The notes beneath the pieces were generated by a model, which made no database searches, had not been told where the DNA came from, and worked only from the letters and a program-made list of their open reading frames with translations. A DNA stretch of 7,896 nt, from the NCBI GenBank assembly GCA_003164305.1, contig PLSZ01000240.1, positions 3,104 through 10,999 of the forward strand. The letters run 5' to 3'. The translations under genes and the position numbers were made by a program. Positions within the stretch are counted from its first letter, which is position 1; the number at the start of each line of letters is the position of its first letter. Source of the stretch: Acetobacteraceae bacterium. Its GTDB lineage: Bacteria > Pseudomonadota > Alphaproteobacteria > Acetobacterales > Acetobacteraceae. This document shows, one piece after another, positions 6,845-7,896 of this stretch.

Positions 6845-7180
6845 ATGCCCATCGTGATTATCGAACTTGAAGACGGCGTTACCAAAGTCGTCATTTCCGG
6901 ACGAATCGATATCGCCGGGGCGCGCGAGTTGGAAATGCCCATGGCCGTCGTCGCCGGATCGCGCCGGGCCGTCGTCGTCGATCTCTCCGGCGTCGAGTTC
7001 ATGGCGTCATTGGGCCTGCGCGGCATCGTGGTGAGCGCCAAATCGATCTTCAGCAAGCGCGGCAAGATCGTGCTGCTGGCCCCTCGGCCGGAAGTGCGGG
7101 AGGTCATCACCACCACCGGAATCGATGACCTGATCCCGATCTTTCACGATGAGGCCGAAGCGATCGCCGCCGTGATCTGA
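6845..7180 (+). CDS. STAS-domain anti-sigma factor antagonist (RsbV/SpoIIAA-like)
   Basis: This 111-residue protein is a single STAS domain, the usual length for a stand-alone antagonist. An N-terminal strand (VTKVVISGRIDIAGA, 12-26) is followed by VVVDLSGVEFMASLGLRGIV (43-62). Ser55 occupies the position phosphorylated in SpoIIAA and RsbV, although the residue before it is Ala rather than the common Asp. In the family, the unphosphorylated form binds the switch kinase and frees its partner. The kinase inactivates it by phosphorylating the Ser, and a SpoIIE-type phosphatase reverses that. Both partners are adjacent here: the phosphatase gene is divergent and the ATPase gene follows after 7 bases. 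The start has a weak GGAA (6834-6837) 7 bases upstream. The protein should be cytoplasmic. Its regulated output is not in the window. Confidence 0.93.
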   Translation: MPIVIIELEDGVTKVVISGRIDIAGARELEMPMAVVAGSRRAVVVDLSGVEFMASLGLRGIVVSAKSIFSKRGKIVLLAPRPEVREVITTTGIDDLIPIFHDEAEAIAAVI

Positions 7181-7187
7181 TCGTCAC

Positions 7188-7571
7188 GTGTTGTCGCTGA
7201 CCACCGCGGCCGAGGATCTGGACCGCCTGTATCCATGGCTTGAAGCCGAGGCCGCGATCGTGCCGAAGCCGATCCGTCACGCCATGCATGTCGCCGCGGA
7301 AGAGGCGGTGGTGAACGCCGCGAAACACGCGTTCGCGCCTGGGGAACGAGGCCGGATCAGCGTCACGTTGGATATCGCGAGCGGTTCCGCCACACTGGTG
7401 ATCGAGGACACCGGCGCCGCCTTCGACCCCGTCGCCGCGCCGGTCCCGGAACGACCCGCCGCGCTGGAACCTGGCGGGCTGGGACTGATCTTGCTTCGGC
7501 ATTATTGTCATGACATCCGTTATGAGCGCGCCGGCGACCGCAATCGGCTGATCCTGCGTTTCCCGCTTTAG
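7188..7571 (+). CDS. GHKL ATPase, anti-sigma factor/switch Ser kinase (RsbW/SpoIIAB-like)
   Basis: This 127-residue protein is a single HATPase_c_2 domain. The N box reads EEAVVNAAKHAF (38-49) with Glu39 and Asn43, the G1 box reads IEDTGAAFDP (72-81) with Asp74 and Gly76, and the G2 box is EPGGLGLILL (94-103). These are the ATP-binding residues of SpoIIAB/RsbW-type Ser kinases, which phosphorylate a STAS antagonist and sequester a sigma factor or another target. The start is a GTG at 7188. An in-frame TGA at 7173-7175 excludes a longer form; TTG at 7191 is the alternative. No Shine-Dalgarno sequence is seen, and the gap after the STAS stop is only 7 bases, so translation is probably coupled. 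With the STAS and phosphatase genes it completes a partner-switching set. Confidence 0.92.
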   Translation: MLSLTTAAEDLDRLYPWLEAEAAIVPKPIRHAMHVAAEEAVVNAAKHAFAPGERGRISVTLDIASGSATLVIEDTGAAFDPVAAPVPERPAALEPGGLGLILLRHYCHDIRYERAGDRNRLILRFPL

Positions 7572-7687
7572 GCCCTTGGGCGTTGCCGCGTGGCTTACCC
7601 GTTGCCCTCGTGCCCCCGCTTGTCCCGCGCCGGAGTTCGCGGCAGGGTCACGTGCCCCGACCAACGGGCCAAAACAGGGGACGTCCG
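7572..7687 (+). promoter_or_regulatory. Intergenic region before the second binding-protein gene
   Basis: The gap holds a 7-bp inverted repeat, CCCGTTG (7598-7604) and CAACGGG (7662-7668), and a near-palindrome GGGTCACGTGCCCC (7645-7658) centred on CACGTG. Either could be an operator for the following transport gene. No clear promoter hexamers are seen, and nothing here looks like a strong terminator for the upstream operon. The ribosome-binding site AGGGGA (7676-7681) lies 6 bases before the ATG at 7688. Confidence 0.3.
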
Positions 7688-7896
7688 ATGACCGCAATTC
7701 GCCTTCCGCGCCGGCACATGCTGCGCGCCGCGCTCGCCGCGCCAGTGATTCTCGGCGCCAAAGCACGCGCCGCCGGCACGATCCATATGATCAGCCACCG
7801 CTATCCGGCGCTGGAGCATTACGCGGCGAAAATGCGCACCGCGCTGCCCGGCGTCACGGTCGATACGCAGTTGATGCCGATCGACAAGGCGATGGA
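7688..7896 (+). CDS. Extracellular solute-binding protein of an ABC importer (partial, runs off the window)
   Basis: Only the first 69 residues are present. The N-terminus has a twin-arginine-like signal: LPRRHMLRAA (residues 6-15), then a modestly hydrophobic stretch, with likely cleavage near ARA (26-28). The mature start, AGTIHMISHRYPALEHYAAK, resembles family 1 extracellular solute-binding proteins (sugar, polyamine or iron type), in which an early beta strand is followed by a helix. The segment PGVTVDTQLMPIDKAM fits the second strand of such proteins. It should be periplasmic and feed an ABC permease encoded downstream, outside the window. The start is supported by AGGGGA 6 bases upstream. 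The ligand class cannot be decided from this fragment, and the Tat assignment is tentative because the motif lacks the usual Phe. Confidence 0.8.
   Translation, partial: MTAIRLPRRHMLRAALAAPVILGAKARAAGTIHMISHRYPALEHYAAKMRTALPGVTVDTQLMPIDKAM

Noticed and set aside
5854..6870. Long open frame (338 codons) on the plus strand opposite the phosphatase gene
   Set aside because: It is antisense to a gene with intact FHA and PP2C motifs. Its product is Arg/His/Gln-rich with no recognisable domain, as expected of a shadow frame in GC-rich DNA.
7506..7515. Perfect 10-base palindrome TGTCATGACA
   Set aside because: It lies inside the ATPase coding sequence and encodes part of a normal helix. A single site gives no support for an operator.

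Overview
The window is GC-rich, with the codon preferences and gene families of an alphaproteobacterium. A member of the Rhodospirillales/Acetobacteraceae is the best guess. The support is a DUF6481 protein, an ACS-family MFS carrier, Leu/Ile/Val-type periplasmic binding proteins, and a palindromic intergenic repeat of a kind common in alphaproteobacterial genomes. The genus cannot be read from the sequence. No rRNA, tRNA, CRISPR array, insertion sequence or phage gene is visible.

Layout. Positions 1-272 are non-coding and hold two oppositely oriented copies, plus a fragment, of a short palindromic repeat. Positions 273-1912 (minus strand) carry a small charged DUF6481 protein and a lone periplasmic binding protein of the branched-chain amino acid type. 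A 296-base divergent intergenic region separates the latter from an MFS carrier (2209-3519, plus). Two small hairpins follow the carrier.

The most interesting part is 3657-7571, a four-gene protein-phosphorylation block. It holds a membrane-anchored Hanks-type Ser/Thr kinase with an extracytoplasmic C-terminal region (plus), and, convergent with it, an FHA-domain/SpoIIE-type PP2C phosphatase (minus). Divergent from the phosphatase is a two-gene operon of a STAS-domain antagonist (RsbV/SpoIIAA-like) and a GHKL ATPase (RsbW/SpoIIAB-like). The last three are the parts of a partner-switching module: phosphatase, antagonist and switch kinase. The Hanks kinase beside an FHA-bearing phosphatase suggests that a Thr-phosphorylation signal could feed into the switch. 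No sigma factor or other obvious output gene lies in the window.

The window ends inside a second ABC binding protein (7688 onward, plus) with a twin-arginine-like signal. It probably begins an unrelated transport operon.
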